Assembly (NCBI RefSeq): GCF_003665095.1
Contig: NZ_RCHV01000002.1
Location: 2,974,001-3,038,000, forward strand
Direction: 5' to 3'
DNA length: 64,000 nt
From: Streptomyces sp. Z26
GTDB lineage: Bacteria; Actinomycetota; Actinomycetes; Streptomycetales; Streptomycetaceae
Below the pieces are notes generated by a model. That model ran no database searches, had not been told where the DNA came from, and saw nothing but the letters and a program-made list of their open reading frames with translations. Shown piece after piece: positions 1 to 8,250 of the stretch. The translations under genes were made by a program, and so were the position numbers. Within the stretch, counting starts at the first letter, position 1, and each line of letters opens with the position of its first letter.

Positions 1-24
1 TCACAAGGAGCGCATAACGAACTC

Positions 25-44
25 TCCATCCCGAACGGGATGGA
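25..44. repeat. Perfect inverted repeat
   Basis: Two 9-nt arms, TCCATCCCG and CGGGATGGA, flank a 2-nt AA centre. It lies in the 234-nt stretch upstream of the first gene, in which I see no coding sequence. It could be an operator or a hairpin of a gene lying left of the window. Confidence 0.5.
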
Positions 45-234
45 AGGAACCCCTCCGGACTCCTTGTCCTATTTTGACACGAGGGGTGTCTCTGGGCGCA
101 AGACCCTGAAACGTGCTATCCATCACGCTTGGGTCATTGGCCCGGTTCGAGAAGAACGTCCCCACTGCCCGGACCACCCGGCCCAGTTGGCGACCGGCCG
201 GGCCACGAGGACCCGACCGGCGGCCGGACGGCGC

Positions 235-1143
235 TCAGTTGGCGAACTGCAGCTCGCGTACGGCACGCCAGCGGTCCGTCAGCCGCTCGTACGCCGTGCC
301 GGCCCGCTCACCGTCCCCGTCCCGCAGGGCCGCGATGCCCTCGGCGGCGTCCGCGGCGGAGTGGTCCTCCGCGAGCTGGTCCTCCGGAATCACGTGAGCG
401 AGGCCGCCGTAATCCAGTTCGACGAGTGAGCGCGGATGGAACTCCTCCAGCCACCGCCCCACGTCGATCAGACCGTCGACGAGCGGCCCCTCCTCCAGCT
501 CCTCGCGGAGCACCCGCAGACCACGCGCGACACGGCGTCGCGCCTGGACCATGGGCGTCCGATACCGGAGGACGGACTGCTGGTCGCTCTCCTCACCCGT
601 TTCCGGCTTCGCAAACTCCCTTTCCGCGTCCGCGAAGAGGACGAACCAGCGCACCGGCACGTGCCACAGCGCCGTACGGATCCAGGGCCGCGCGTCCGGG
701 TTGCGCTCGCGCCACGCCTCGTAGTCGGCGACGGCCTGGCGCCGTACGACCGGGGGCAGCGCCGCGTCGAGCACCGTGCGCGGCATGTCCAGCTCGGGGA
801 CGCCGTGGCTGTTCGCGGCGACGCCGCCGCTGCCCGCCGCCGCGGACGAGAGGGCCGCCAGCGCCTGCCAGCCGCGCAGCCGCGTGCGCCACGGGCACAC
901 GCACGTCACGCCGTCCACCTCCGCGACGAACGCGTCCGCGCTCTCCCGCACCGGCACCACCACCGGCGGCACCGGCAGCAGGTCCGCGAGCGCGCGCCGC
1001 AGCTCCTCCTGCGCGGTGGGCGCCCGGCCGCCCTTGGCGTACCGCACCCAGTGCGAGCGCTCCGGCTCGGGGAACGCCGCCAGCGGCTCGTAGACCCGCA
1101 GGTACGCCGCATACGGGATCGCTGCCGTCGGCCTCTGCCCCAC
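235..1143 (-). CDS. Conserved hypothetical protein next to valine dehydrogenase
   Basis: A 302-residue soluble protein with no signal peptide or membrane segment. It is rich in Trp, Arg and charged residues, for example CPWRTRLRGW and a C-terminal ERLTDRWRAVRELQFAN. I do not recognise a catalytic motif. I chose the GTG at 1143 because a GGAG lies just upstream and the sequence only becomes protein-like from GQRPTAAIPYAAYLRVYEP onward; the reading frame stays open to 1353, but that part is low-complexity. It is divergent from vdh, and the 211-nt gap must hold both promoters. From memory, a protein of this kind sits beside vdh and bldC in other Streptomyces. bldC itself is not in the window. 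Confidence 0.75.
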   Translation of the reverse strand: MGQRPTAAIPYAAYLRVYEPLAAFPEPERSHWVRYAKGGRAPTAQEELRRALADLLPVPPVVVPVRESADAFVAEVDGVTCVCPWRTRLRGWQALAALSSAAAGSGGVAANSHGVPELDMPRTVLDAALPPVVRRQAVADYEAWRERNPDARPWIRTALWHVPVRWFVLFADAEREFAKPETGEESDQQSVLRYRTPMVQARRRVARGLRVLREELEEGPLVDGLIDVGRWLEEFHPRSLVELDYGGLAHVIPEDQLAEDHSAADAAEGIAALRDGDGERAGTAYERLTDRWRAVRELQFAN

Positions 1144-1354
1144 ACCCACTCCACTCGCCCGTGCCGCCCGTGCCGCCTTCCCCCGGTCTGCTCCGGGGGC
1201 CGCACGGGACGCGGAAATCCGCCTGCCCCGATCGTGACACTCCGACGATCCCCGCGGTACGTCTCCTCTACGCTCGGAACACCAGGCCCTTCCGCCGCCA
1301 CCTGCCACAAGCGGCCCGGCGGGGGCGTCCACCGCGACTACAGGAGTCACCACC

Positions 1355-2491
1355 GTGACTGACGTACGTCACCCCGCCGTCAGCGCCGACGGCGTGCCCG
1401 CGCACCCCGGGAGCAGCGCGCTCCACACCCTCTTCGCCTCCGAGCAGGGCGGCCACGAGCAGGTCGTGCTCTGCCAGGACCGGGAGAGCGGCCTCAAGGC
1501 CGTCATCGCCGTCCACTCCACCGCGCTCGGTCCCGCCCTGGGCGGCACCCGCTTCCACGCGTACGCCTCCGAGGAGGAGGCCGTGCTCGACGCGCTCAAC
1601 CTGGCGCGCGGCATGTCGTACAAGAACGCCCTCGCCGGGCTCGACCACGGCGGCGGCAAGGCCGTGATCATCGGTGACCCGGAGACCCTCAAGTCCGAGG
1701 AACTGCTGCTGGCGTACGGCCGGTTCGTGGCCTCCCTCGGCGGGCGCTACGTCACCGCCTGCGACGTCGGCACGTACGTACGGGACATGGACGTCGTCGC
1801 GCGCACCTGCCAGTGGGCGACCGGGCGTTCGCCGGAGCGGGGCGGCGCGGGCGACTCGTCCGTGCTGACCGCGTTCGGCGTCTACCAGGGCATGCGGGCC
1901 AGCGCCCGGCACCTGTGGGGCGAACCGTCACTGCGCGGCCGTACCGTCGGCGTCGCGGGCGTCGGCAAGGTCGGGCACCACCTGGTGGCGCACCTCCTGG
2001 AGGACGGCGCGCGGGTCGTGGTCACGGACGTGCGGGCCGAGTCCGTCGACCGGGTGCGGGCGGCGCACCCGGAGGTGGCCGTGGCCGCCGACACGGACGC
2101 GCTGATCCGTACGGAGGGCCTGGACGTGTACGCGCCCTGCGCCCTGGGCGGGGCGCTGAACGACGCCACCGTGCCCGCGCTCACCGCGCGCGTGGTCTGC
2201 GGCGCCGCCAACAACCAGCTGGCGCACCCGGGGGTCGAGAAGGACCTCGCGGACCGCGGGGTGCTCTACGCGCCGGACTACGTGGTGAACGCGGGCGGCG
2301 TCATCCAGGTCGCGGACGAGCTGCACGGCTTCGACTTCGCGCGAGCGAAGGCAAAGGCCGAGAAGATCTTCGACACGACGCTCGCGATCTTCGCCCGCGC
2401 CGAGACCGACGGCGTACCCCCCGCGGTCGCCGCGGACCGCATCGCGCAGCAGCGGATGGCCGAGGCGCGCCGGGCGGAACCGAGCGTCTAG
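1355..2491 (+). CDS. vdh: Valine (branched-chain amino acid) dehydrogenase
   Basis: NAD-dependent oxidative deamination of valine, leucine and isoleucine to 2-oxo acids. In Streptomyces this feeds branched-chain fatty acids and polyketide precursors. The 378-residue protein has the Glu/Leu/Val dehydrogenase fold. [19 protein letters not shown] carries the two conserved lysines (Lys90 and Lys102) of the substrate pocket, and GVAGVGKVG (199-207) is the NAD-binding loop. It is slightly longer than the roughly 364 residues usual for the family because of a short N-terminal extension. The GTG start is preceded by CAGGAG at a suitable distance. It is transcribed alone and followed by a hairpin terminator. 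A 12-bp palindrome, TGACGTACGTCA, overlaps codons 2-6 and could be a coincidence of the GTAC-rich genome. Confidence 0.93.
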   Translation: MTDVRHPAVSADGVPAHPGSSALHTLFASEQGGHEQVVLCQDRESGLKAVIAVHSTALGPALGGTRFHAYASEEEAVLDALNLARGMSYKNALAGLDHGGGKAVIIGDPETLKSEELLLAYGRFVASLGGRYVTACDVGTYVRDMDVVARTCQWATGRSPERGGAGDSSVLTAFGVYQGMRASARHLWGEPSLRGRTVGVAGVGKVGHHLVAHLLEDGARVVVTDVRAESVDRVRAAHPEVAVAADTDALIRTEGLDVYAPCALGGALNDATVPALTARVVCGAANNQLAHPGVEKDLADRGVLYAPDYVVNAGGVIQVADELHGFDFARAKAKAEKIFDTTLAIFARAETDGVPPAVAADRIAQQRMAEARRAEPSV

Positions 2492-2803
2492 AACGGGCGG
2501 CGGACCGGGTCCCGGCCCGGTCCGCGTGGCGGGCCCGGGTGCGGGAGAGGCACGTCACCCACCCCCGGGCGGGTCCCGGATGTACGGACGGTAAAATCGC
2601 GGGTGACCAGCGAGAAACTGGTCGCGGAAGACTGCGGCGACCTGCCGTGTCGTGCGGGCGACGTACCGCCCGGCGGCTGGAGCAGGTACCGTTGAGGACC
2701 TACGGACCGGTTTCCCCTGTCGGGAGCCGCTCGTCCGGTCGGAAACATGAACGCGTGTCAAGACTCTGGGGCCGTCGAGCCCCGTCGTTGAGGGGGTCGA
2801 GCC
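2492..2803. other. Intergenic region between vdh and the DUF3073 gene
   Basis: These 312 nt hold the vdh terminator at their left end (2500-2525) and otherwise no convincing coding sequence. A TAAAAT hexamer at 2592 could be a -10 box, but no matching -35 is visible. A short inverted repeat, GACCAG/CTGGTC, lies around 2605-2622. Confidence 0.4.
2500..2525 (+). terminator. Hairpin terminator of vdh
   Basis: A 10-bp perfect stem (GCGGACCGGG / CCCGGTCCGC) with a 6-nt loop, 8 nt after the vdh stop codon. It has no U-tract, as is usual for Streptomyces terminators. Confidence 0.7.
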
Positions 2804-3064
2804 ATGGGGCGCGGCCGGGCCAAGGCCAAGCAGACGAAGGTCGCCCGCCAGCTGAAGTACAACAGCGGCGGGACAGATCTGTCGCGCCTGGCCGAAGAGC
2901 TGGGTGCATCGCCGTCGAACGAGCCGCCGCCGAGCGAGCCGGTCGACAGCGAGGAGCTGGACGACAATCCGTACGCACAGTATGCGGAGAGGTACAACGA
3001 CGACGAGGACGAGGACGACGACCCGTCGTCCGAGTCACCGTCGCCGTATCGACGTCGCGCTTGA
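2804..3064 (+). CDS. DUF3073 family protein
   Basis: A small 86-residue protein with a basic N-terminus (MGRGRAKAKQTKVARQLKYN) followed by a very acidic tail (DDEDEDDDPSSE). This layout is typical of the DUF3073 family of actinobacteria, whose function is unknown. The basic start and acidic end suggest a nucleic-acid or protein partner, but this is inference. The ATG is preceded only by a weak GAGGGGG-type ribosome binding site. A perfect 11-bp hairpin follows the stop codon and also faces the end of the oppositely oriented purM. Confidence 0.85.
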   Translation: MGRGRAKAKQTKVARQLKYNSGGTDLSRLAEELGASPSNEPPPSEPVDSEELDDNPYAQYAERYNDDEDEDDDPSSESPSPYRRRA

Positions 3065-3085
3065 CGTGACGCCTGAGCACACGGG

Positions 3086-3111
3086 CCCGGTACGGCACGC
3101 GCCGTACCGGG
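3086..3111. terminator. Bidirectional terminator between DUF3073 and purM
   Basis: An 11-bp perfect stem, CCCGGTACGGC / GCCGTACCGGG, with a 4-nt loop (ACGC). It lies between two convergent genes. Confidence 0.75.
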
Positions 3112-3160
3112 TTCTGCGCTGCACCGCCGGGCGGTGCGGCGCTTCCGGCGCCCTCCCGGG

Positions 3161-4276
3161 TCAGCGCGCATGGTCCCCGGTGAGCGTGACCGCCTCCGCG
3201 CGGTCACCGCGTTCGGTGATCCCGCCCGCCACCCAGGATTCGACGCCCCGTTCGCGCAGCGTCTCCAGCGTGGCGTCGACCGACTCCTGAGGCACGACGG
3301 CGACCATGCCGACGCCCATGTTCAGGGTCTTCTCCAGCTCCGGCCGTGCCACCTGCCCGACCTCCCCGACCAGCCCGAAGACGGGCGCGGGCGTCCAGGT
3401 CGAACGGTCCACGTGGGCGTGCAGCCCCTCGGGCACGATCCGGGCGAGGTTCCCGGCCAGCCCGCCGCCGGTGATGTGCGAGAACGCGTGCACCGTGGTC
3501 GTACGGGCCAGGGCGAGGCAGTCCAGCGAGTAGATCCGGGTGGGCTCCAGCAGTTCCTCGCCGAGCGTCCGGCCGAACTCCTCGACCCGCCGCTCCAGGC
3601 TCCAGCCGGCCCGCTCCAGGAACACGTGCCGGACCAGTGAGTACCCGTTCGAGTGAAGTCCGGAGGACGCCATGGCGATCACCGCGTCCCCCGTACGGAT
3701 ACGGTCCGCGCCGAGCACGGCGTCCGCCTCGACCACGCCGGTACCGGCGCCCGCGACGTCGTACTCGTCCGGGCCGAGCAGGCCCGGGTGCTCGGCGGTC
3801 TCGCCGCCGACCAGGGCGCAGCCCGCGAGGACGCAGCCCTCCGCGATGCCCTTGACGATCTGCGCGACCTGCTTCGGGCGGACCTTGCCGACGCAGATGT
3901 AGTCGGTCATGAACAGCGGTTCCGCGCCGCACACCACCAGGTCGTCGACGACCATCGCGACCAGGTCGTGCCCGATCGAGTCGTGGATGTCGAGCTGCTG
4001 CGCGACGGCCACCTTGGTGCCGACGCCGTCGGTCGCGGACGCGAGCAGCGGGCGCTTGTAGCGGGTGAGCGCGGACGCGTCGAAGAGTCCGGCGAAGCCG
4101 CCGATGCCGCCCAGCGACTCGGGGCGCTGCGCCTTCGCCACCCACTCCTTCATCAGCTCGACGGCGCGGTCGCCCGCCTCGATGTCGACTCCGGCGGCGG
4201 CGTAGCTGGCACCGGCGGAGGGCGCTCCGGCGGACGGGTCGGACGCGGGGTCCGGCACGGGTGCGGGGTCGGTCAT
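3161..4276 (-). CDS. purM: Phosphoribosylformylglycinamidine cyclo-ligase (AIR synthetase)
   Basis: Fifth step of IMP synthesis: ATP-dependent ring closure of FGAM to AIR, in the cytosol. The 371-residue protein has the PurM/ThiL fold. ASYAAAGVDIEAGDRAVELMK is the N-terminal signature. SATDGVGTKV, the Asp-rich MVVDDLVVCGAEPLFMTDY and ALVGGETAEHPG supply the nucleotide-binding surface. The ATG at 4276 follows AGGAGAG; the open frame continues upstream to 4717 but is antisense-type low-complexity sequence. purF lies 113 nt upstream on the same strand, so the two may be co-transcribed. The first 25 residues (Pro/Ala/Ser-rich) are extra compared with enteric PurM. Confidence 0.96.
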   Translation of the reverse strand: MTDPAPVPDPASDPSAGAPSAGASYAAAGVDIEAGDRAVELMKEWVAKAQRPESLGGIGGFAGLFDASALTRYKRPLLASATDGVGTKVAVAQQLDIHDSIGHDLVAMVVDDLVVCGAEPLFMTDYICVGKVRPKQVAQIVKGIAEGCVLAGCALVGGETAEHPGLLGPDEYDVAGAGTGVVEADAVLGADRIRTGDAVIAMASSGLHSNGYSLVRHVFLERAGWSLERRVEEFGRTLGEELLEPTRIYSLDCLALARTTTVHAFSHITGGGLAGNLARIVPEGLHAHVDRSTWTPAPVFGLVGEVGQVARPELEKTLNMGVGMVAVVPQESVDATLETLRERGVESWVAGGITERGDRAEAVTLTGDHAR

Positions 4277-4389
4277 CGCGAGGTCTCTCCTGGTCGGGAA
4301 GGCGTCGGGGACAGCGGTGCGCGGCGGGACGGCGGCGGAAGGGGACGCGCGCCACGGCGAGCGCGGGAACGTACGGGCCGCCGCCCGCG

Positions 4390-6009
4390 CTACGGCCGCC
4401 TCAGCGCGTCCGCGCCACCGGGACCGGCGGCCAGCGTCGGCACACCGTCCACGTCGGTCTGGGCGGCCTCCGCCGCCTGGGGCTCCAGCAGGTGCTTGCC
4501 GAGCAGCTCCGGGTCGGGCAGCTCCATCGGGTACTCCCCGTCGAAGCAGGCGCGGCACAGGTCGGGCTTGGCGATGGTGGTCGCCTCGATCATGCTCTCC
4601 GTGGAGATGTACGCGAGCGAGTCCGCGCCGAGCGACGTGCCGATCTCCTCGACCGACAGGCCGTTGGCGATGAGCTCGGCGCGGTTCGCGAAGTCGATGC
4701 CGAAGAAGCAGGGCCACTTGATCGGCGGCGAGCTGATCCGTACGTGGACCTCGGCGGCGCCCGCCTCGCGCAGCATGCGGACCAGGGCCCGCTGGGTGTT
4801 GCCGCGCACGATCGAGTCGTCCACGACGACGAGGCGCTTGCCCGCGATGACTTCCTTCAGCGGGTTCAGCTTGAGGCGGATGCCGAGCTGCCGGATGGTC
4901 TGCGACGGCTGGATGAAGGTGCGGCCCACGTACGAGTTCTTGACCAGGCCGCTGCCGTACGGGATGCCGCTGGCCTCGGCGTAGCCGATGGCGGCCGGGG
5001 TGCCGGACTCCGGCGTGGCTATGACGAGGTCGGCGTCGGCGGGGGCCTCGGCGGCGAGCTTGCGGCCCATCTCGACGCGGGAGAGGTAGACGTTGCGCCC
5101 GGCGATGGTGGTGTCGGGGCGCGCGAGGTACACGTACTCGAAGACACAGCCCTTCGGCTTCGCTTCCGCGAAGCGTGTGGAGCGGAGTCCGTCCTCGTCG
5201 ATCGCGACCATCTCGCCCGGTTCGATCTCCCGGATGTACGAGGCGCCGCAGATGTCGAGCGCCGCCGTCTCCGAGGCGACCACCCAGCCGCGTTCCAGCC
5301 GGCCGAGCACCAGCGGGCGGATGCCCTGCGGGTCGCGGGCGGCGTAGAGGGTGTGCTCGTCCATGAAGACGAGCGAGAACGCGCCCTTCACCGCGGGCAG
5401 CACGAGCGGCGCGGCCTGCTCGACGCCGAGCGGCTTGCCGTCCTCGTCGGTCTGGCCCGCGAGCAGGGCGGTCACCAGGTCGGTGTCGTTGGTCGCGGCG
5501 AGGCGGGGCGCGCGGCGGGCCGGCCCGTTGCGCTTCCCGTCGCCGCCGCGCGAGCGGCCCTCGGCGTCCGCCCGGTCGCGCGGGTCCGCGAGACCGGCGA
5601 CGAGCCGGGTCAGCTCGACGGTGTTGACCAGGTTCCCGTTGTGGCCCAGCGCGATCGAACCGTGCGCGGTCGCGCGGAACGTCGGCTGGGCGTTCTCCCA
5701 GACGGAGGAGCCGGTCGTCGAGTAGCGGGCGTGCCCGACGGCGATGTGGCCGCGCAGGGAGCCCAGGGAGGTCTCGTCGAAGACCTGCGAGACCAGGCCC
5801 ATGTCCTTGAAGACGAGGATCTGCGAGCCGTTGCTCACCGCGATGCCCGCGGACTCCTGGCCGCGGTGCTGCAACGCGTACAGACCGAAGTAGGTGAGTT
5901 TCGCGACCGCTTCTCCCGGAGCCCAGACACCGAAGACGCCGCAGGCGTCCTGGGGACCCTTCTCGCCGGGGAGCAGGTCGTGGTTGAGTAGTCCATCGCC
6001 ACGTGGCAC
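4390..6009 (-). CDS. purF: Amidophosphoribosyltransferase
   Basis: First committed step of purine synthesis: PRPP plus glutamine gives phosphoribosylamine. The 539-residue protein starts MPRGDGLLNHDLLPGEKGPQDACGVFG. The Cys after a 22-residue leader is the N-terminal nucleophile, exposed by propeptide removal in this family. The class II glutaminase domain (to about residue 280) is followed by a phosphoribosyltransferase domain with the PRPP loop VVVDDSIVRGNT. An arginine-rich insert near residues 146-168 (DPRDRADAEGRSRGGDGKRN) is a surface loop. The start is GTG. The 112-nt gap to the gene upstream should hold the promoter. Confidence 0.97.
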   Translation of the reverse strand: MPRGDGLLNHDLLPGEKGPQDACGVFGVWAPGEAVAKLTYFGLYALQHRGQESAGIAVSNGSQILVFKDMGLVSQVFDETSLGSLRGHIAVGHARYSTTGSSVWENAQPTFRATAHGSIALGHNGNLVNTVELTRLVAGLADPRDRADAEGRSRGGDGKRNGPARRAPRLAATNDTDLVTALLAGQTDEDGKPLGVEQAAPLVLPAVKGAFSLVFMDEHTLYAARDPQGIRPLVLGRLERGWVVASETAALDICGASYIREIEPGEMVAIDEDGLRSTRFAEAKPKGCVFEYVYLARPDTTIAGRNVYLSRVEMGRKLAAEAPADADLVIATPESGTPAAIGYAEASGIPYGSGLVKNSYVGRTFIQPSQTIRQLGIRLKLNPLKEVIAGKRLVVVDDSIVRGNTQRALVRMLREAGAAEVHVRISSPPIKWPCFFGIDFANRAELIANGLSVEEIGTSLGADSLAYISTESMIEATTIAKPDLCRACFDGEYPMELPDPELLGKHLLEPQAAEAAQTDVDGVPTLAAGPGGADALRRP

Positions 6010-6121
6010 GTTTCCGAGTCTAAGCGCAGCCGCCGCGTTGCTCCGAACCGGGTACGTGTGCGGTACCCCTCACCTGCGGCGGGGCGCCGCTCGCGGGGCG
6101 GTCGCCCCGGCGGGTACGGGC

Positions 6122-6928
6122 TCAGCCCAGGACCGGCAGGTACGGCCCGAGGTCCGCGCGCGTGCCACCCGCCGAGACGCTGCCGTCGGCGAGCGCCGCG
6201 TCCCACGCCGTACGGCCCGTGGCCAGCCGCAGCCAGGTCAGCGGGTCGGTCTCCACCACGTGCGGCGGGGTGCCCCGCGTGTGCCGTGGGCCGTCGACGC
6301 ACTGGGTGACGGCGAACGGCGGGACGCGCACCTCCACCGTGTGGCCGGGCGCCTTCGCCGCGAGGGCGTCCGCGAGGACCCGTACGGTCGCCGCCAGCGC
6401 CTGCCGGTCGAGGGTGACGGGGGTGTCCACGGCACGCGACAGGTCGTCGGTGTGCACGACCAGTTCGACGAGCCGGGTGACCGTGAAGTCCAGCGCGCGC
6501 ATCGCGCCGAACCGGTGGGGCAGCAGCAGGTCGGGGCGTACGGCCGCCTCCAGCACCGGCTCCAGCTGCTCGACCGCGGCGTCGATACGGGCCGCCGCGT
6601 CCGTCGCCTCCACGGCGTCGGCGCGGGTGTCCTCGTCGAGGACGGCCGCCCAGTCCGCCGTGGAACGCACCCACGCGGAGAGGTCGACCGACGGGGCGGT
6701 GGCGTCCGGTTCGGGCATGGCGAGGAGCAGGGGGACGGCGTCGATCTGGCGGGCGATGTGCACCAGGAGGTGGTGCACGTCCCAGCCGGGCAGTCCGGAG
6801 GGCAGCGCGCGCTGCGCGCCGGTGAGTGCGTGCGCCGCCGCGGCGAGGGCCTCCACCTGGGCGGTGAGCGCCTTCCGGACCCGTACGGGCTCATAGGTGC
6901 GGGATCTGGTGCGGTTCGCGGGCGGCAT
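6122..6928 (-). CDS. Maleylpyruvate isomerase/DinB-type protein with SCP2-like C-terminus
   Basis: A 268-residue protein. The N-terminal half has the DinB-like four-helix pattern of the mycothiol-dependent maleylpyruvate isomerase family, with LPGWDVHHLLVHIARQID carrying a metal-ligand-type His and VTRLVELVVHTDDLSRAV a later His. The C-terminal part (TPPHVVETDPLTWLRLATGR) matches the SCP2/sterol-carrier-like domain usually fused to it. Such proteins are thought to use mycothiol or bind metal, but the substrate is unknown. It is encoded upstream of purF on the same strand. The start is the ATG preceding PPANRTRSRTYEPVRV. Confidence 0.8.
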   Translation of the reverse strand: MPPANRTRSRTYEPVRVRKALTAQVEALAAAAHALTGAQRALPSGLPGWDVHHLLVHIARQIDAVPLLLAMPEPDATAPSVDLSAWVRSTADWAAVLDEDTRADAVEATDAAARIDAAVEQLEPVLEAAVRPDLLLPHRFGAMRALDFTVTRLVELVVHTDDLSRAVDTPVTLDRQALAATVRVLADALAAKAPGHTVEVRVPPFAVTQCVDGPRHTRGTPPHVVETDPLTWLRLATGRTAWDAALADGSVSAGGTRADLGPYLPVLG

Positions 6929-7027
6929 GGCGCCGAGCTTACGGCCTCACCCCGGGCCGTACGCCGTCGCTCGGGGGCGTACGGCGCCACGCGCGCGGGA
7001 GCCCGTACGCGGGACCGCAGGTGGCGG

Positions 7028-8065
7028 TCACCCCGCCGTGGGCAGGGTGCTGCTCTCCCGCCGGACCAGCCGGTGCGTCGCGTGCCGCGTCGTGTGCGGC
7101 GCGTCCGGGTCGCCCGCGATCCGGCCGAGCAGCGCCTGTACGGCGAGCCGCGCGAGCTGCGGCTTGTCGGGCGCGACGGTGCTGAGGGAGGGGACGCAGA
7201 AACGCGTCTCCTCGATGTCGTCGAAGCCGACGACCGCCAGGTCCTGCGGTACGCGCAGGCCGTGGTCGTACGCGGCGCGCAGCACGCCGGAGGCGAGCAG
7301 GTCGGAGAAGCAGAACACCGCGTCGGGCGGCTCGGGCAGCGCCAGCAGGGCGCGCATGGCGGCGGCGCCCTCCGTACGGCTGAAGTCACCGACCGGCGGG
7401 GTCAGTTCCGGGTCGTACGGGACGGCGGCGGCGTGCAGCGCCTCGTGGTAGCCGCGGGCGCGCTGCTGGGAGGTGGCGTGCGGCGGGTTGTTCTGGAAGC
7501 CGATGGCGGCGACGCGGCGGCGGCCCAGCGCCAGCAGGTGCGCGGTGGCCTCGCGGGCGGCGGCGACGCTGTCGACGAGGACGTGGTCGGCGGGCACCTC
7601 GTAGTCGCGTTCACCGAGGAGGACGAGGGGGACGCGGCGTTCGCGGCGGGCGAGCGCGTTCTGGTCGAGGTGCTGCGGGGAGAGCAGGACGCCGTCGATG
7701 AGGGGGTCGGACAGGCCGCAGGCGGCGCTGAGTTCGGCGGCCGGGTCGCCGCCGGTGTCCTCGATCAGGACGGAGACGCCGCTCTCCGCGGCGGCGGCGA
7801 TGACGGCGGCGGCCAGCTCCGCGAAGTACGGCTGGACCAGCTCCGGCACGGCCAGCGCGATGACGCCGCTGCGTCCGGTGCGCAGGTGGCGGGCGGAGGC
7901 GTGCGGGCGGTAGTCCAGCTCGTCGATGGCGCGCAGGACGCGCTGCCGGGTGGGCTCCGCGACGCGCACCTGGCCGCGTACGACGTTGGAGACGGTCTTG
8001 ATCGACACGTCCGCGCGCGCGGCGACGTCCTTGAGCCGGGCGCCCTTCGACGGCCGCTGGGCCAT
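7028..8065 (-). CDS. LacI-family transcriptional repressor
   Basis: A 345-residue regulator. The N-terminal helix-turn-helix and hinge (RLKDVAARADVSIKTVSNVV, then LDYRPHASARHLRTGRSG) are typical of the LacI/GalR family. A periplasmic-binding-protein-like effector domain fills the rest. The ATG at 8065 follows GGAGGGGAAC; the frame is open to 8134 but the upstream part is not conserved-looking. It is divergent from a sugar ABC importer operon, and the intergenic region carries two CAACGTTG-centred palindromes. It should therefore repress that operon and perhaps itself. The inducer is unknown. Confidence 0.92.
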   Translation of the reverse strand: MAQRPSKGARLKDVAARADVSIKTVSNVVRGQVRVAEPTRQRVLRAIDELDYRPHASARHLRTGRSGVIALAVPELVQPYFAELAAAVIAAAAESGVSVLIEDTGGDPAAELSAACGLSDPLIDGVLLSPQHLDQNALARRERRVPLVLLGERDYEVPADHVLVDSVAAAREATAHLLALGRRRVAAIGFQNNPPHATSQQRARGYHEALHAAAVPYDPELTPPVGDFSRTEGAAAMRALLALPEPPDAVFCFSDLLASGVLRAAYDHGLRVPQDLAVVGFDDIEETRFCVPSLSTVAPDKPQLARLAVQALLGRIAGDPDAPHTTRHATHRLVRRESSTLPTAG

Positions 8066-8137
8066 GCCGTTCCCCTCCGCCCGGCTGTCGCGGCGGTCCG
8101 AGCCGTTGCGCGTGCCGAGAAAGCTTGGTGCCATGTG

Positions 8138-8166
8138 TTGACGTCAGCTTACGCGGTGGCTACAAC
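8138..8166 (+). promoter_or_regulatory. Promoter of the sugar ABC importer operon
   Basis: TTGACG (8138-8143) and TACAAC (8161-8166) are separated by 17 nt. The -10 box is also the left edge of the first LacI operator, so a bound repressor would block it directly. Confidence 0.65.
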
Positions 8167-8172
8167 GTTGAA
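8161..8172. promoter_or_regulatory. LacI-type operator 1
   Basis: TACAACGTTGAA contains the perfect core palindrome CAACGTTG (8163-8170). It overlaps the predicted -10 box of the importer operon. Its centre is 56 bp from that of operator 2. Confidence 0.7.
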
Positions 8173-8216
8173 ATACACCTCGAAGGCATATGCAGGGGTA
8201 TCGCAGGCCGCTTTCT

Positions 8217-8228
8217 TACAACGTTGTA
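8217..8228. promoter_or_regulatory. LacI-type operator 2
   Basis: TACAACGTTGTA is a perfect 12-bp palindrome sharing its core with operator 1. It lies in the 5' leader, 12 nt upstream of the ribosome binding site of the solute-binding protein gene. Two phased sites suggest looping or roadblock repression. Confidence 0.75.
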
Positions 8229-8250
8229 GACCGTTCTTGTGGAGGCCCCG

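Noticed and set aside
1360-1371. Palindrome TGACGTACGTCA at the start of vdh
   Set aside because: It is coding and contains the CGTACG word that is over-represented everywhere here, so it is weak evidence for an operator.
4277-4717. N-terminal extension of purM to 4717
   Set aside because: It would overlap the 3' end of purF on the same strand and adds 147 low-complexity residues. The ATG at 4276 has a ribosome binding site and fits the family.
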